Positions 26,421-35,506 of a stretch of 64,000 nt of DNA are shown one piece after another; the stretch's first letter is position 1; the number at the start of each line of letters is the position of its first letter. The position numbers and the translations under genes are program-made. This DNA is from Alphaproteobacteria bacterium. GTDB taxonomy: Bacteria > Pseudomonadota > Alphaproteobacteria > JAEULC01. The notes beneath the pieces were generated by a model. It ran no database searches. It saw nothing but the letters and a program-made list of their open reading frames with translations, and was not told the DNA's origin. The stretch spans positions 5,359-69,358 of the forward strand of contig JADZDN010000434.1 of NCBI GenBank assembly GCA_020851015.1, read 5' to 3'.

Positions 26421-27182
26421 CTAGCGCCCGACCGGCCTGCGCGCCTGCCGGACCGCCAGCGCGCGATGCACGTCCTGCTCGGCGCCGTCCAGCAGCACCA
26501 TCATCGCGTCCCGCGCCCATTGCGGCTTTCGCCGCCGAATGCCGTCCAATACCGCGCGATGCAGCGGCAGGGAATGGCGCTGGCCGGCCGGGTTGTCGTT
26601 CGACAGGCGGAAGGTCATGGTCAGGGTGGTTTCGATCAGCGCGGCCAGCGCGCCGATCAGCTCGTTGCCGGTGGTATTGATGATCGTCTGGTGGAAGCGC
26701 AGGTCGGGCTCTTCCCAGCGCTCGCCGTCGTCGCCCGCCGCGTCCATGTCGGCATAGGCTTGTTCCAGGCGCTTGATGGCGTCCTTGTCGGCGCGCTGCG
26801 CGGCCATCTCCGCCGCCGCCGGTTCGACCAGGCGGCGCAGTTCGAACAGATCGCGCACCGACCGTTCCATCGGCTCGGTATCGAAGCGCCAGGCCAGGAC
26901 GTCGGGATCGAGATAGCTCCAGTGCTCGCGCGCCCGCACCCGCGTGCCGCGGCGCGGGCGCGATTCCAGCAGGCCCTTGGAGGTCAGCAACTTGATCGCC
27001 TCGCGCAGCGCCGTGCGGCTGACGCCGAGCTCGGCGCTGAAGGCCTCCTCGGTCGGCAGGGTTGTGCCGGGCGGTAGTTCGCCGCGCAGCACGCGCAACC
27101 CCAGGTCGTGGGCCACCCGCCCGTGCAGGCTGAGCCGGGAGAAAGTCCGCGAACCGCGCGCCCGCCGCAACTCAGCCATCAT
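26421..27182 (-). CDS. GntR-family regulator, FadR subfamily
   Basis: This 253-residue regulator has an N-terminal winged helix (LPTEEAFSAELGVSRTALREAI, about residues 41-62) and a helical FCD ligand domain. The FCD metal-ligand pattern is visible as an Asp in PDLRFHQTII, a His in that same segment and HRAVLDGI further on. FadR-type regulators commonly sense sugars, sugar acids or fatty acyl groups. It starts with two adjacent ATGs (27182 or 27179). It probably controls the sugar dehydrogenase it precedes and the divergent epimerase/ABC genes. Confidence 0.9.
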   Translation of the reverse strand: MMAELRRARGSRTFSRLSLHGRVAHDLGLRVLRGELPPGTTLPTEEAFSAELGVSRTALREAIKLLTSKGLLESRPRRGTRVRAREHWSYLDPDVLAWRFDTEPMERSVRDLFELRRLVEPAAAEMAAQRADKDAIKRLEQAYADMDAAGDDGERWEEPDLRFHQTIINTTGNELIGALAALIETTLTMTFRLSNDNPAGQRHSLPLHRAVLDGIRRRKPQWARDAMMVLLDGAEQDVHRALAVRQARRPVGR

Positions 27183-27299
27183 GCCTGCGGTTCCAGTTGT
27201 TCGTTAATTCCTCATACTATATTGTCCTGAGTAGCACCGTGGGCGATCGAGCGTCAATCGCCGACGGCGGGGGAAGAACAAGCATTCCGGGGAGCATCG
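27183..27299. promoter_or_regulatory. AT-rich divergent promoter region, FadR-type regulator / aldose epimerase
   Basis: This 117-base gap contains an AT-rich block at 27198-27226 (TTAATTCCTCATACTATATT) that stands out from the surrounding high GC. It is the likely promoter zone for both directions and the likely binding site of the FadR-type regulator. I cannot define a symmetrical operator. A GGGGAG ribosome-binding site precedes the GTG at 27300. Confidence 0.45.
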
Positions 27300-28205
27300 G
27301 TGAGCGAGGACGCAGCGCCCCTGATCCTGACGGCGGGGCCTACCCGGCTCGAGCTGCTGCCGGCGCTCGGCGGTACGGTCGCGCGCTTCGCGACGCGCGT
27401 GGGCGATGCGTGGATCGACTGGCTGCGCCCGACGCCCTTGGGCGCGCGCGATGCCGAGGCGACGAGTTGCTTCCCGCTCGTGCCGTTCTCCAACCGCGTG
27501 CGGCAGGGCCGCTTCAGCTTCGGCGGGCGCCAGGTGTCCTTGCCGATGGAGGGCCAGGCGGGGCCGCACTACGAGCACGGGTTCGGCTGGCGGCGACCCT
27601 GGGCGGTCCTGGCGCGGGAGGCCGATCGCGCGACGATCGAGTATCGCCATGCCGCCGATGCCTGGCCGTTTCCGTTCCGCGCGCGCCAGAGCTTCGTGTT
27701 GGCCGCGGCGATGCTGGCGATCACGATCGAGGTCGCGAACCTGGGCGCGGTGGCGATGCCCGCCGGCTTCGGGCTGCATCCCTATTTTCCGCGCACGCCG
27801 GCGGCGCGCCTGGAAGCGCAGGTCCGCGCGATGTGGACCGTCGATGCCGAAGTGATGCCGGTCGCGCTGCTGTCGCCGCCGCCCGTCGCGTTCGACCCGG
27901 GCCGCGGGCTCGACGTCGACCGCGTGGAACTCGACAACGCCTATGCCGGCTGGTCGGGCACCGCGCGCATCGCCTGGCCCGAGCACCGCGCCGCCCTGAC
28001 GATGCAAGCCGAAGCGCCGCTGCGCTTCCTGGTGGTCTACACGCCGCGCGGCGAGCCCTATTTCTGCGCCGAGCCCGTCAGCCATTGCACCGACGCCTTC
28101 AACCTCGCCGCCCAGGGCCGCGGGGACACCGGCATGATCGTGCTGCAGCCGGGCCAGGCGGCATCGGCCACCGTCCGCTTCACCACCGAGATCGAACGCA
28201 GCTAA
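27300..28205 (+). CDS. Aldose 1-epimerase (galactose mutarotase family)
   Basis: This 301-residue beta-sandwich enzyme would interconvert anomers of a sugar before dehydrogenation or uptake. Family marks are FPLVPFSNRVRQGRF, the substrate histidine in HYEHGFGW, the second histidine in GFGLHPYF and the acidic FCAEPVSH region near the end. The start is GTG at 27300 with a GGGGAG ribosome-binding site. It is divergent from the FadR-type regulator and sugar dehydrogenase, forming a small sugar-oxidation unit, and is followed after 16 bases by an ABC binding protein. Confidence 0.88.
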   Translation: MSEDAAPLILTAGPTRLELLPALGGTVARFATRVGDAWIDWLRPTPLGARDAEATSCFPLVPFSNRVRQGRFSFGGRQVSLPMEGQAGPHYEHGFGWRRPWAVLAREADRATIEYRHAADAWPFPFRARQSFVLAAAMLAITIEVANLGAVAMPAGFGLHPYFPRTPAARLEAQVRAMWTVDAEVMPVALLSPPPVAFDPGRGLDVDRVELDNAYAGWSGTARIAWPEHRAALTMQAEAPLRFLVVYTPRGEPYFCAEPVSHCTDAFNLAAQGRGDTGMIVLQPGQAASATVRFTTEIERS

Positions 28206-28221
28206 GGGGAAGGAGAAAGCC

Positions 28222-29208
28222 ATGATCCGCTCGTTGAAGGCATTGGCCGCGCTGGGGATCGGCGCGGCGCTGTCGTGGTCCGCGGCGCCGGCCTGGGCCG
28301 CGACCAATTCCGTCGTCATCTACAACGCCGTCAGCACCAAGCTGATCCAGGCCTTCGTCGACGAGTTCCAGAAGCAGAACCCCGGCGTCAAGGCCGAGGT
28401 GATCAGCGGCGGCAGCGGCGAGTTGCTGACCCGCATCAAGGCGGAGCGCGCCAATCCGCGGGGTGACGTGCTGGTAGGCCCGGACGCCGACGTGTTCGAC
28501 GCCGATCTCAGCCTGTTCGACTCCTACGATTCGAAGGAGAAATCGGGCTTCGACAAGGCCGCGATGGGACCGGACGGCAAGTACTACGGCTTCTCGACCA
28601 ACTTCCAGGCCTTCATCGTCAACACCAAGATGATGCCGCTGGACAAGGCGCCCAAGAGCTGGACCGACCTGACCAAGCCCGAGTTCAAGGGCAAGATCCT
28701 GATGGCCAACCCGGCGCAGTCCGGCTCGGCCTATTCGCAGATGCACCAGATCCTGATGCTCTACGGCTGGGACACGATGGCGAAGATCATCCAGAACGCC
28801 AGCTTCGTGCCCAGCTCGAAGCTGGCGTTCCAGAACGTGGCCAAGGGCGAGATCGCCGTCGGCCTGACCAGCGAGTTCAACATCCTGGTGTCGAAGCTCG
28901 AGGGCAACCCGGTCGAGGCGGTCTATCCGAGCGACGGCACGGCGCTGATCATCGACGCCAACGGCATCATCAAGGGCGGGCCGAATACCGAGAACGCACG
29001 CAAGTTCATCGACTTCATCAGCTCGGCCCAGGCGCACAAGATCCTGGTAGAGCTCGACAAGCGCCGCAGCGCGCGCAAGGACGTGGCGCCGCCCCCGGGC
29101 CTGGCCGATGCGTCGGGCATCAAGACCTTCGCCTACGACACGGTGGGCGCGGCCAAGGACCGCAACCCGAACCTGGAGAAGTTCGACAAGCTGTTCTCGG
29201 CGAAGTAG
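28222..29208 (+). CDS. ABC importer substrate-binding protein (iron(III)/AfuA-like)
   Basis: This 328-residue periplasmic binding protein has a Sec signal peptide (hydrophobic GIGAALSWSAAPAWA, cleavage near Ala-Ala). Its body is like extracellular binding family 1 proteins of the FbpA/AfuA and 2-aminoethylphosphonate groups: SVVIYNAVSTKLIQAFVDEF near the start and ISGGSGELLTRIKAE. It lacks the obvious paired tyrosines of true FbpA, so the ligand may be organic. It begins an SBP-ATPase-permease operon behind an AAGGAGA ribosome-binding site. Confidence 0.88.
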   Translation: MIRSLKALAALGIGAALSWSAAPAWAATNSVVIYNAVSTKLIQAFVDEFQKQNPGVKAEVISGGSGELLTRIKAERANPRGDVLVGPDADVFDADLSLFDSYDSKEKSGFDKAAMGPDGKYYGFSTNFQAFIVNTKMMPLDKAPKSWTDLTKPEFKGKILMANPAQSGSAYSQMHQILMLYGWDTMAKIIQNASFVPSSKLAFQNVAKGEIAVGLTSEFNILVSKLEGNPVEAVYPSDGTALIIDANGIIKGGPNTENARKFIDFISSAQAHKILVELDKRRSARKDVAPPPGLADASGIKTFAYDTVGAAKDRNPNLEKFDKLFSAK

Positions 29209-29289
29209 CCGGCCTCAGCGACCCGGCGAGACGGGCGGTCCCGCCAGGGGACCTCCCGCGCCGGGGCGCGTCTGTCCTAGATTCAAGCG

Positions 29290-30393
29290 ATGCTGACGAT
29301 CCGCGGCCTCACCAAACGCTTCGCCTCGCCGCATGGCGAGGTGACGGCGGTCGACCACGTCGATTTCGACGTGGCGCCGGGCGAGTTCTTCACCATGCTG
29401 GGGCCGTCCGGCTGCGGCAAGACCACGACGCTCCGGATGATCGCCGGGCTGGAAAGCGTCTCGTCGGGCGCCATCAGCTTCGACGGGCGAGACTTCACGC
29501 GCATCCCGGCGCAGCGCCGGAACATCGGCATGGTGTTCCAGTCCTACGCGCTGTTTCCGCATCTCAGCGTGTTCGAGAACGTGGCCTATGGGTTGCGCAT
29601 CCGCGGCGTAACGTCGGCGGAGATCGAGCAGCGCACGCGCGAGGTGCTGCGCGCGTTGCAGCTCGACGCCTATGCCGGGCGGCAGCCCGCGACGCTGTCG
29701 GGTGGGCAGCAGCAGCGCGTGTCGATCGCCCGCGCGCTGGTCTACCGGCCGTCGATGCTGCTGCTGGACGAGCCATTGGCCAACCTGGACGCCAAGCTGC
29801 GGGTGCAGATGCGCGAGGAGATCCGGCGCATCCAGCGCGCGTTCGGCATCCTGTCGCTCTACGTGACGCACGACCAGGAAGAGGCGATGGCGATCTCGGA
29901 CCGCCTGGCGCTGTTCAACGCCGGCAGGCTGGTGCAGATCGGCCGGCCGCGCGACCTCTACCGGCGGCCGGCGACGCTGTTCGCCGCGGAGTTCATAGGC
30001 CAGGCGAACCTGTTTCCGGCGCGACTGCGCGGTCGTGACGGCGGCACGGCGCTGGTGGCGCTGGACGGCGGCACCAGGGTTGAGTCGCGCACGATTACCG
30101 AGCTGTCGGCGGAGGAGGGCGTTCGCATCCCGGCGGGCGCCGACGGGCTCTTGATGGCGCGGCCGGAATCCGTGGACATCGGCCCGCCGGGCGAGGGCCT
30201 GCCGGCGCGTGTGCTGCGGGTCCAGGAGCTTGGCGGCTGCCTGCGCTATGTGGTTACCGCGGACGCGGCATCGGGCGAGGTGACGGTCGACGCCTGGCGC
30301 GCGCGCGAGGAATTCGCGGAGGGCGCGACGGTCGGCCTGTCGCTGGTCCGGGCGGATGCCGTTTTGTACCTGCGTCCCAAGGGTGCAGCTTGA
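29290..30393 (+). CDS. ABC importer ATP-binding protein (FbpC/AfuC type)
   Basis: This 367-residue ATPase has Walker A GPSGCGKTT, the signature LSGGQQQRVSIARA and Walker B MLLLDEPLANLD. A C-terminal TOBE-like domain follows after about residue 240. It lies 81 bases after the binding-protein gene, and its TGA overlaps the TTG start of the permease gene. It energises the double-length permease that follows. Confidence 0.92.
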   Translation: MLTIRGLTKRFASPHGEVTAVDHVDFDVAPGEFFTMLGPSGCGKTTTLRMIAGLESVSSGAISFDGRDFTRIPAQRRNIGMVFQSYALFPHLSVFENVAYGLRIRGVTSAEIEQRTREVLRALQLDAYAGRQPATLSGGQQQRVSIARALVYRPSMLLLDEPLANLDAKLRVQMREEIRRIQRAFGILSLYVTHDQEEAMAISDRLALFNAGRLVQIGRPRDLYRRPATLFAAEFIGQANLFPARLRGRDGGTALVALDGGTRVESRTITELSAEEGVRIPAGADGLLMARPESVDIGPPGEGLPARVLRVQELGGCLRYVVTADAASGEVTVDAWRAREEFAEGATVGLSLVRADAVLYLRPKGAA

Positions 30394-32060
30394 CGGCCGC
30401 GTCGGGCCGCTTCATCCCGTGGACGATCGGCGCCTTCGCGGTCCTGATCGCCGCCGTGTTCCTGTTGTATCCCCTGGGCAGCGCGGTGCTCGGCGCCTTC
30501 CTGCGCAACGGCCAGCCGGTCGTGTTCGCCAGCCTGACCTTCGCGAACTTCGAGCGGTTCTTCATCTCCGCCAGCTACCAGCGCGCGCTTTGGCATTCGC
30601 TCTCCTCGGGCGCGGCGGCAACGGCGCTGGCGACGGCGCTCTCGCTGCCGATGGCCTATGCCATGGCGCGCGTTGCGGTGCCGTTGCGCGCGACGATCAT
30701 GGGCCTGTCGGTGCTGCCGCTGATCGCGCCGCCCTTCATCGGCGCCTATGCCTGGATCATCCTGCTGGGCAACAACGGCATCGCGAACAACCTGCTGCGC
30801 CAGTATCTGGGATTCGGCCTGCCGTCGATCTACGGGTTTCCCGGCGTGGTGCTGGCGCTGGCGCTGAGCTACTTCCCCTACGTGTTCCTGGTGCTGCAGG
30901 GCGCGCTCGCCGCGGTCGACACGCATATCGAGGAGGCGGCGACCATCGCCGGCGCCTCTCGCTGGCGCGTGCTGCGCACCGTCACCCTGCCGATGATCCT
31001 GCCCGCGGTCGCGGCCGGCATGCTGATCGTGTTCATCAAGGCGATCGGCGATTTCGGCGTGCCGTCGATCCTGGGCGGCGAGTACCAGGTGCTGCCGACG
31101 CTGATCTACTACCAGATCCACGGCTTCTTCAACCTGAACGCCGCCGCGGCGATCGCGATGGTCAACGTCGCGCTCACGGTCCTGGCGCTGGGGGCGTTGG
31201 CCTGGATCAACCGGACGCGCGCGGTCGCCACCGTGACCGGGACGGCGCGCCGCGCGACGCGGCCCTTGCCCCCCGCGCTGCGCTGGTCGGCGATCGCCTA
31301 TGTCTGGCTGGTGCTGGTGATCGCGAACCTGCCCCAGCTCGTGACGGTGCTCTATTCCTTCTCCGAGCGCTGGGGCGACACGCTGTTGCCGTCGGTCTAC
31401 GGCCTGGAGAACTATCGCCGCATCGCGGACGAGCTGGCGGGCCCCGCCTTCAACAGCATCGTGCTGGCCGGCACGGCCACGGCGGTGTGCCTGGTATTCG
31501 GCGCGGTGACGGCGCATGCCGCCGCGCGCGGCCGGATTCCGGGGCGCTGGGCGGTCGACCTGATCATCATGGTGCCGTTCGTGCTGCCCGGCTTGGTGAT
31601 CGGCGTCGCCTATCTCGCCGCGTTCAACCAGCCGCCGCTGGTGCTGACGGGCTCGGCGACGATCCTGGTGCTCGCCTATTTCACGCGCCGCGTCGCCTTC
31701 GTGTACCGCTCGGCCAACGCGGCGATCCTGCAGCTCGACCGCCGGCTCGAGGAGGCCTCGACCATCTGCGGCGCCAGCTGGGCGGTGACGATGCGGCGCG
31801 TCACCCTGCCGCTGATCGCGCCCGCGCTGCTGGCGGGCGGCATCCTGGTCTTCGCGACCCTCATCGGCGAGATCAGCGTGACCGTGCTGCTCTACTCCGC
31901 CAAATGGAAGACGCTGACGATCGCGATCTACGAGTACCTTCTGGGCAACGACATCGCCAAGGCCAGCGCGCTCGGCACCGTGACCATCGTCCTGACGCTC
32001 GTTCTCGTCGGCGGCGCCAGCCGCCTGGCCGGGCGCAACATGGCGGACATGTTCCGCTAG
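30390..32060 (+). CDS. ABC importer permease, fused double permease (FbpB/AfuB type)
   Basis: This 556-residue protein is two permease domains joined end to end, with about twelve membrane helices. Each half has an EAA loop: EEAATIAGASRWRVLRTVT near residue 187 and EEASTICGASWAVTMRRVT near residue 457. This fused layout is usual for iron(III)-type importers. The only good start is TTG at 30390, overlapping the ATPase stop. A convergent gene ends 20 bases downstream. Confidence 0.92.
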   Translation: MTAASGRFIPWTIGAFAVLIAAVFLLYPLGSAVLGAFLRNGQPVVFASLTFANFERFFISASYQRALWHSLSSGAAATALATALSLPMAYAMARVAVPLRATIMGLSVLPLIAPPFIGAYAWIILLGNNGIANNLLRQYLGFGLPSIYGFPGVVLALALSYFPYVFLVLQGALAAVDTHIEEAATIAGASRWRVLRTVTLPMILPAVAAGMLIVFIKAIGDFGVPSILGGEYQVLPTLIYYQIHGFFNLNAAAAIAMVNVALTVLALGALAWINRTRAVATVTGTARRATRPLPPALRWSAIAYVWLVLVIANLPQLVTVLYSFSERWGDTLLPSVYGLENYRRIADELAGPAFNSIVLAGTATAVCLVFGAVTAHAAARGRIPGRWAVDLIIMVPFVLPGLVIGVAYLAAFNQPPLVLTGSATILVLAYFTRRVAFVYRSANAAILQLDRRLEEASTICGASWAVTMRRVTLPLIAPALLAGGILVFATLIGEISVTVLLYSAKWKTLTIAIYEYLLGNDIAKASALGTVTIVLTLVLVGGASRLAGRNMADMFR

Positions 32061-32079
32061 CGCCCCGAACCCGAAGACA

Positions 32080-32877
32080 CTAGCGCAGCGCGATTCCCAG
32101 CACGGCGGCCAGCTCGTCGGCGACGCCGGGCGTGGCCGCGAGCATCGGATTGCCGCGCAGCATTCCGTCGTTCGCCAGGAAGTCGCTCGACCGGCCGCCG
32201 GCCTCCTCGACCATCAGCAGGCCCGCCAGCACGTCCCAGCTATTGATGTGCAGCTCGCAATACCCGTCGAACTCCCCCGCGGCGACGCGCGCCAGGCCCA
32301 GGGCGGCCGATCCGTTCTGGCGCAGGTCGCAACCCGCGTCGAGCAGCTTGCGCTGCATGTCGAGGTTCGCCGCCGTGCCGCGCTTCTCGGTATAGCCGAA
32401 GTCGACCAGGCAGCGGTCCAGGCCGCGCGTCGCGCTGACCTTGAGCCGCTCCCGGTCACGGAACGCGCCGGCGCCGCGCCGCGTGGTGTACATCGCGCCC
32501 GCGGCGGGCTCGGCGATCACCCCGATCGCGGGCTTGCCGTCCACGCAGAACGCGATCGAAACAGCGAAGCCCGGCAGGCCGTGCGAATAGTTCGTCGTGC
32601 CGTCGATCGGATCGACGACCCACAGCAGCGGCGCGGCGCCGCCGCCGCCTTCCTCGCCCAGGAATCCGTCGCCGGGAAACGCGTGCGCCAGGCGCTCGCG
32701 GATCATGCGTTCGACCGCGACGTCCGCCACGGTCACGAAGTCGCGCTGGCCTTTCGCCTGGACATCGAGCGCCGCCCGGTCGCGTCGCAGCTCCAGCGCC
32801 CGCGCGCCGCACTGCCGCGCCAGCTCGACGGCTAGATCCAGGCGCCGGCCGATGTCCTTGTCGGAGAGATGTGTCAT
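32080..32877 (-). CDS. Inositol monophosphatase family enzyme
   Basis: This 265-residue Mg-dependent phosphatase shows the family motifs: GEEGGGG-type metal site (FLGEEG), DPIDGTTNYSHG with the catalytic aspartates, and NSWDVLAGLLMVEEAGG near the C-terminus. It would remove phosphate from inositol-1-phosphate or another small phosphomonoester such as a sugar- or glycerol-phosphate. Its ATG overlaps the stop of the flavoprotein gene (ATGA), making it the last gene of the leftward operon. In this context a phosphoester substrate from the same pathway is likely. Confidence 0.92.
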   Translation of the reverse strand: MTHLSDKDIGRRLDLAVELARQCGARALELRRDRAALDVQAKGQRDFVTVADVAVERMIRERLAHAFPGDGFLGEEGGGGAAPLLWVVDPIDGTTNYSHGLPGFAVSIAFCVDGKPAIGVIAEPAAGAMYTTRRGAGAFRDRERLKVSATRGLDRCLVDFGYTEKRGTAANLDMQRKLLDAGCDLRQNGSAALGLARVAAGEFDGYCELHINSWDVLAGLLMVEEAGGRSSDFLANDGMLRGNPMLAATPGVADELAAVLGIALR

Positions 32878-34121
32878 CCGCCCTGTACCATGGCCTCGAC
32901 CGCGATGCTCCCCGGCCGCCGGTCGAGGAGGCCGGTAAGCGGGGCGGAGATCCGGCGATGCCGCAACAGGCGCCGCGCGGGCCCTTGCCATACCAGAGAT
33001 TCGCCCTGGCGTATGCCGACGCGCGCGGATGAGAGGTCGGCGCCCACGCGCAGGCTGGTGGGCAGCGGCGCGAGGCCGGGCGCATCGAAGCTCCAGCACT
33101 GCGGCACGAGGTAGAGGAAGGCCGGGGCGACGGCGATCGCGAGCGACCGGTCGCGCCAGGTTCGCGCGCCGCGCAGATGGGCCGCCGCCGCTGCGCCCGC
33201 GCGCACGCCTTCGATGGCGGCGAAGCCGCTGCTTTCCACCGCGCGCAGCACGTTGCCGGCGGCGAAGACGCCCGGCGCGCTGGTGCGGCCGAGCTGATCC
33301 ACTTCCGGCCCGCCGGTGGCGCTGTCGATCCGCAAGCCGGCGGCGCGCGCCAGGGGCGCGTCCGGCACGAAATCGCCCGAGAACACCACCGCGTCGCAGT
33401 CGATGACGCGCCGTCCGGCGGGCGTCTCGATCTCGACCGCCCGCACGCATGCATCGCCCTGGATGTCGACGACCCGCGCCGACAGGTGGATCGGCACGCC
33501 CCAGGCCATCCGCGCCAGCAAGGCGACCGGCGCATAGGACATCGGCCGGTCCTCGGCGCCGACCATCGCCACGACGCGGTGCCCGGCATGCCGGGCGGTC
33601 AGCAGCACCGAGAAGGCGACATGCTCGGTGCCGACGACGACCAGGCGGCTGCCCGGCAGCTTCACGCTGCGGGCGACCATCTGCTGCAACTGGCCTGTCG
33701 TCAGCACGCCGCGCTCCGGCCGCCGGCCCGGGATCAGGCGCGCCGGCCGCGGGCGTTCGCGGATGCCGGTGGCAAGAATTACCGCCTCGGCGCGGACCTG
33801 CGCGGGGCCGGTTTCCGCCGACAATATGTTCAGGCTGGGTCCTGGATGCAGGGCCTGCGCGGTCGTGCCGGTAAGGAGGCGGACGCGCGCGGGATCGAGC
33901 GCACCGAGCAAGCGGCGCGCGAAAGCGGGGCCAGTCTCCAGGCGGTGCGTGTATTCCCAGCCGAACCCGGGATGGCGGCAGAACCGCGGCAGGCCGCCGG
34001 GTGCGTCGTCCCGGTCCACGACCAGCACCGACCGCGCGCCGCCTTCCACGGCGGCGCGCGCGGCGGCCAGCCCGGCTGGCCCGGCGCCGACGATGGCGCA
34101 ATCCACGTCGATCGGGCTCAT
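32874..34121 (-). CDS. NAD(P)/FAD-dependent oxidoreductase (HcnB / opine oxidase A-like)
   Basis: This 415-residue flavoprotein has an N-terminal FAD site (AIVGAGPAGLAAARAA) and a GGLPRFCRHPG motif typical of HcnB, opine oxidase subunit A and GlpB-like partners. A second Rossmann motif (RLVVVGTEHVAFS) and VFAAGNVLRAVES follow. It overlaps the GlpA-like gene upstream and the phosphatase gene downstream by four bases each. It probably forms a heteromeric dehydrogenase with the GlpA-like subunit and passes electrons to the respiratory chain. Confidence 0.85.
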   Translation of the reverse strand: MSPIDVDCAIVGAGPAGLAAARAAVEGGARSVLVVDRDDAPGGLPRFCRHPGFGWEYTHRLETGPAFARRLLGALDPARVRLLTGTTAQALHPGPSLNILSAETGPAQVRAEAVILATGIRERPRPARLIPGRRPERGVLTTGQLQQMVARSVKLPGSRLVVVGTEHVAFSVLLTARHAGHRVVAMVGAEDRPMSYAPVALLARMAWGVPIHLSARVVDIQGDACVRAVEIETPAGRRVIDCDAVVFSGDFVPDAPLARAAGLRIDSATGGPEVDQLGRTSAPGVFAAGNVLRAVESSGFAAIEGVRAGAAAAAHLRGARTWRDRSLAIAVAPAFLYLVPQCWSFDAPGLAPLPTSLRVGADLSSARVGIRQGESLVWQGPARRLLRHRRISAPLTGLLDRRPGSIAVEAMVQGG

Positions 34122-35506
34122 TCCGCCGCCCGCCGCGCCGTGGATTGCTCGAACGCGGCCTGCACGCGGGCGCCGCAGAAGAATCCCTGGCAGCGGCCGA
34201 ACATCGCGCGCGTCCGGCGCTTCAGCGCCTTCAGCGACCGCGGCGGCAGGGGCGAGGCCAGCGCGTCGCGGATCTCGCCCAGGCTGACGCCCTCGCAGTG
34301 GCAGACGATCTCGGCATAGGCCGGATCGCGCGCCGCGCGCGCCTCGTCCATCCAGGGCCGCGTGCCGCCTTCCAGCAGCGAGGGAACGCGGACGGGCACC
34401 ACGTCCGCCTTGCGTTCCGCGCGCACGAGCCCGTCGAACGCGAGCTCGGCCACGTGCTCGGCGATTCCCAGCGAGCCTGACAGGCCGGTCGAGCGGATGC
34501 CGCCGACGGTGATCCAGCGCCGGTCGCGGTGAACCCTGATGCGATACTCGGGACGCTCGGTCGCCGGACGCAGCCCGCAATAGGTGGCGGTCACCTCGTG
34601 GCGCAGCAGCGCCGGCAGGACGGCGCGCGCCGCCGTGTCGAGCTTGCCCAGCCCCTCGCAGGTCACGCGCCAGTCCTCGGGATCGTCGATGTCCTCGGCG
34701 GTCGGGCCCAGCAGCACGTTGCCGAACACCGTGGGCGCCATCAGCACGCCGCGATAGCTCGGCATCGGGACCGGCTTCAGGATCACGTCGAGCAGTTCGC
34801 GCGCGCTCTTGTCGAACACGATGAACTCGCCGCGGCGCGGGCGGATCGCGAAGTCGCGGAGCCCCGCCAGCGCGTCGACCCGGTCGCCCCATAGCCCGCC
34901 GCAGTTGATCGCCAGGCTCGCGAGCACGGTGCCGCCCGGTGTCGCCAGCGCCCATCCCGCGTCGTCGCGCACGGCGGCGGTGACGGGGCTCGACGGGTGG
35001 TAGGCGACGCCGTTCGCGACCGCGTCGAGCGCGAAGGCATAGGGGGTGGAGAAGGGGTCGACCACCGCTTCCTCGGGCTCCCACACCGCCGCCACCGCGC
35101 CGGGCGCCAGTTCCGGAACGCGCCGGTAGATCGCCGCGCGATCGACCAGCGTGGCGTCCGCGTATCCCGCGGCGACCGTCGCGCGGTGCAGCTCCGCCAG
35201 GGCTGTGGCCTGCTGCTCGTTCCAGGCCACGGTCAGGCTGCCGACCGAGAGGATCGGCAGGCTCATCGCCGGCGCCTCGGCGCGGTAGCGTTCATGGCCG
35301 CGCGTCACCAGGCGGTTCTCCAGCGTGCCGAACGGCGTGTCGGAGCCGGTGGACAGGATCGCCGAGTTGCCCTTGCTGGCGCCGTCGCCCAGGTCGCTGC
35401 GCGCCTCGATCAGCACGGTGCGGAGGCGGTAGCGCGAGAATTCGCGCGCGACGGCGCAGCCGACGACGCCGGCGCCGATGATCGCGACGTCGAAGCGCTC
35501 GCTCAC
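34118..35506 (-). CDS. FAD-dependent glycerol-3-phosphate dehydrogenase-like protein with BFD [2Fe-2S] domain
   Basis: This 462-residue DAO-family flavoprotein resembles anaerobic GlpA. The N-terminus has AIIGAGVVGCAVAREFSRY and DLGDGASKGNSA. The C-terminus is a BFD-like domain with Cys402, Cys404, Cys439 and Cys444 (CHC and CQGFFC), expected to hold a [2Fe-2S] cluster. It would oxidise glycerol-3-phosphate or a related alpha-hydroxy or amino substrate. No GlpC is present; the adjacent HcnB-like protein may take that role. The GTG start at 35506 overlaps the kinase stop (GTGA). Confidence 0.86.
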   Translation of the reverse strand: MSERFDVAIIGAGVVGCAVAREFSRYRLRTVLIEARSDLGDGASKGNSAILSTGSDTPFGTLENRLVTRGHERYRAEAPAMSLPILSVGSLTVAWNEQQATALAELHRATVAAGYADATLVDRAAIYRRVPELAPGAVAAVWEPEEAVVDPFSTPYAFALDAVANGVAYHPSSPVTAAVRDDAGWALATPGGTVLASLAINCGGLWGDRVDALAGLRDFAIRPRRGEFIVFDKSARELLDVILKPVPMPSYRGVLMAPTVFGNVLLGPTAEDIDDPEDWRVTCEGLGKLDTAARAVLPALLRHEVTATYCGLRPATERPEYRIRVHRDRRWITVGGIRSTGLSGSLGIAEHVAELAFDGLVRAERKADVVPVRVPSLLEGGTRPWMDEARAARDPAYAEIVCHCEGVSLGEIRDALASPLPPRSLKALKRRTRAMFGRCQGFFCGARVQAAFEQSTARRAAE

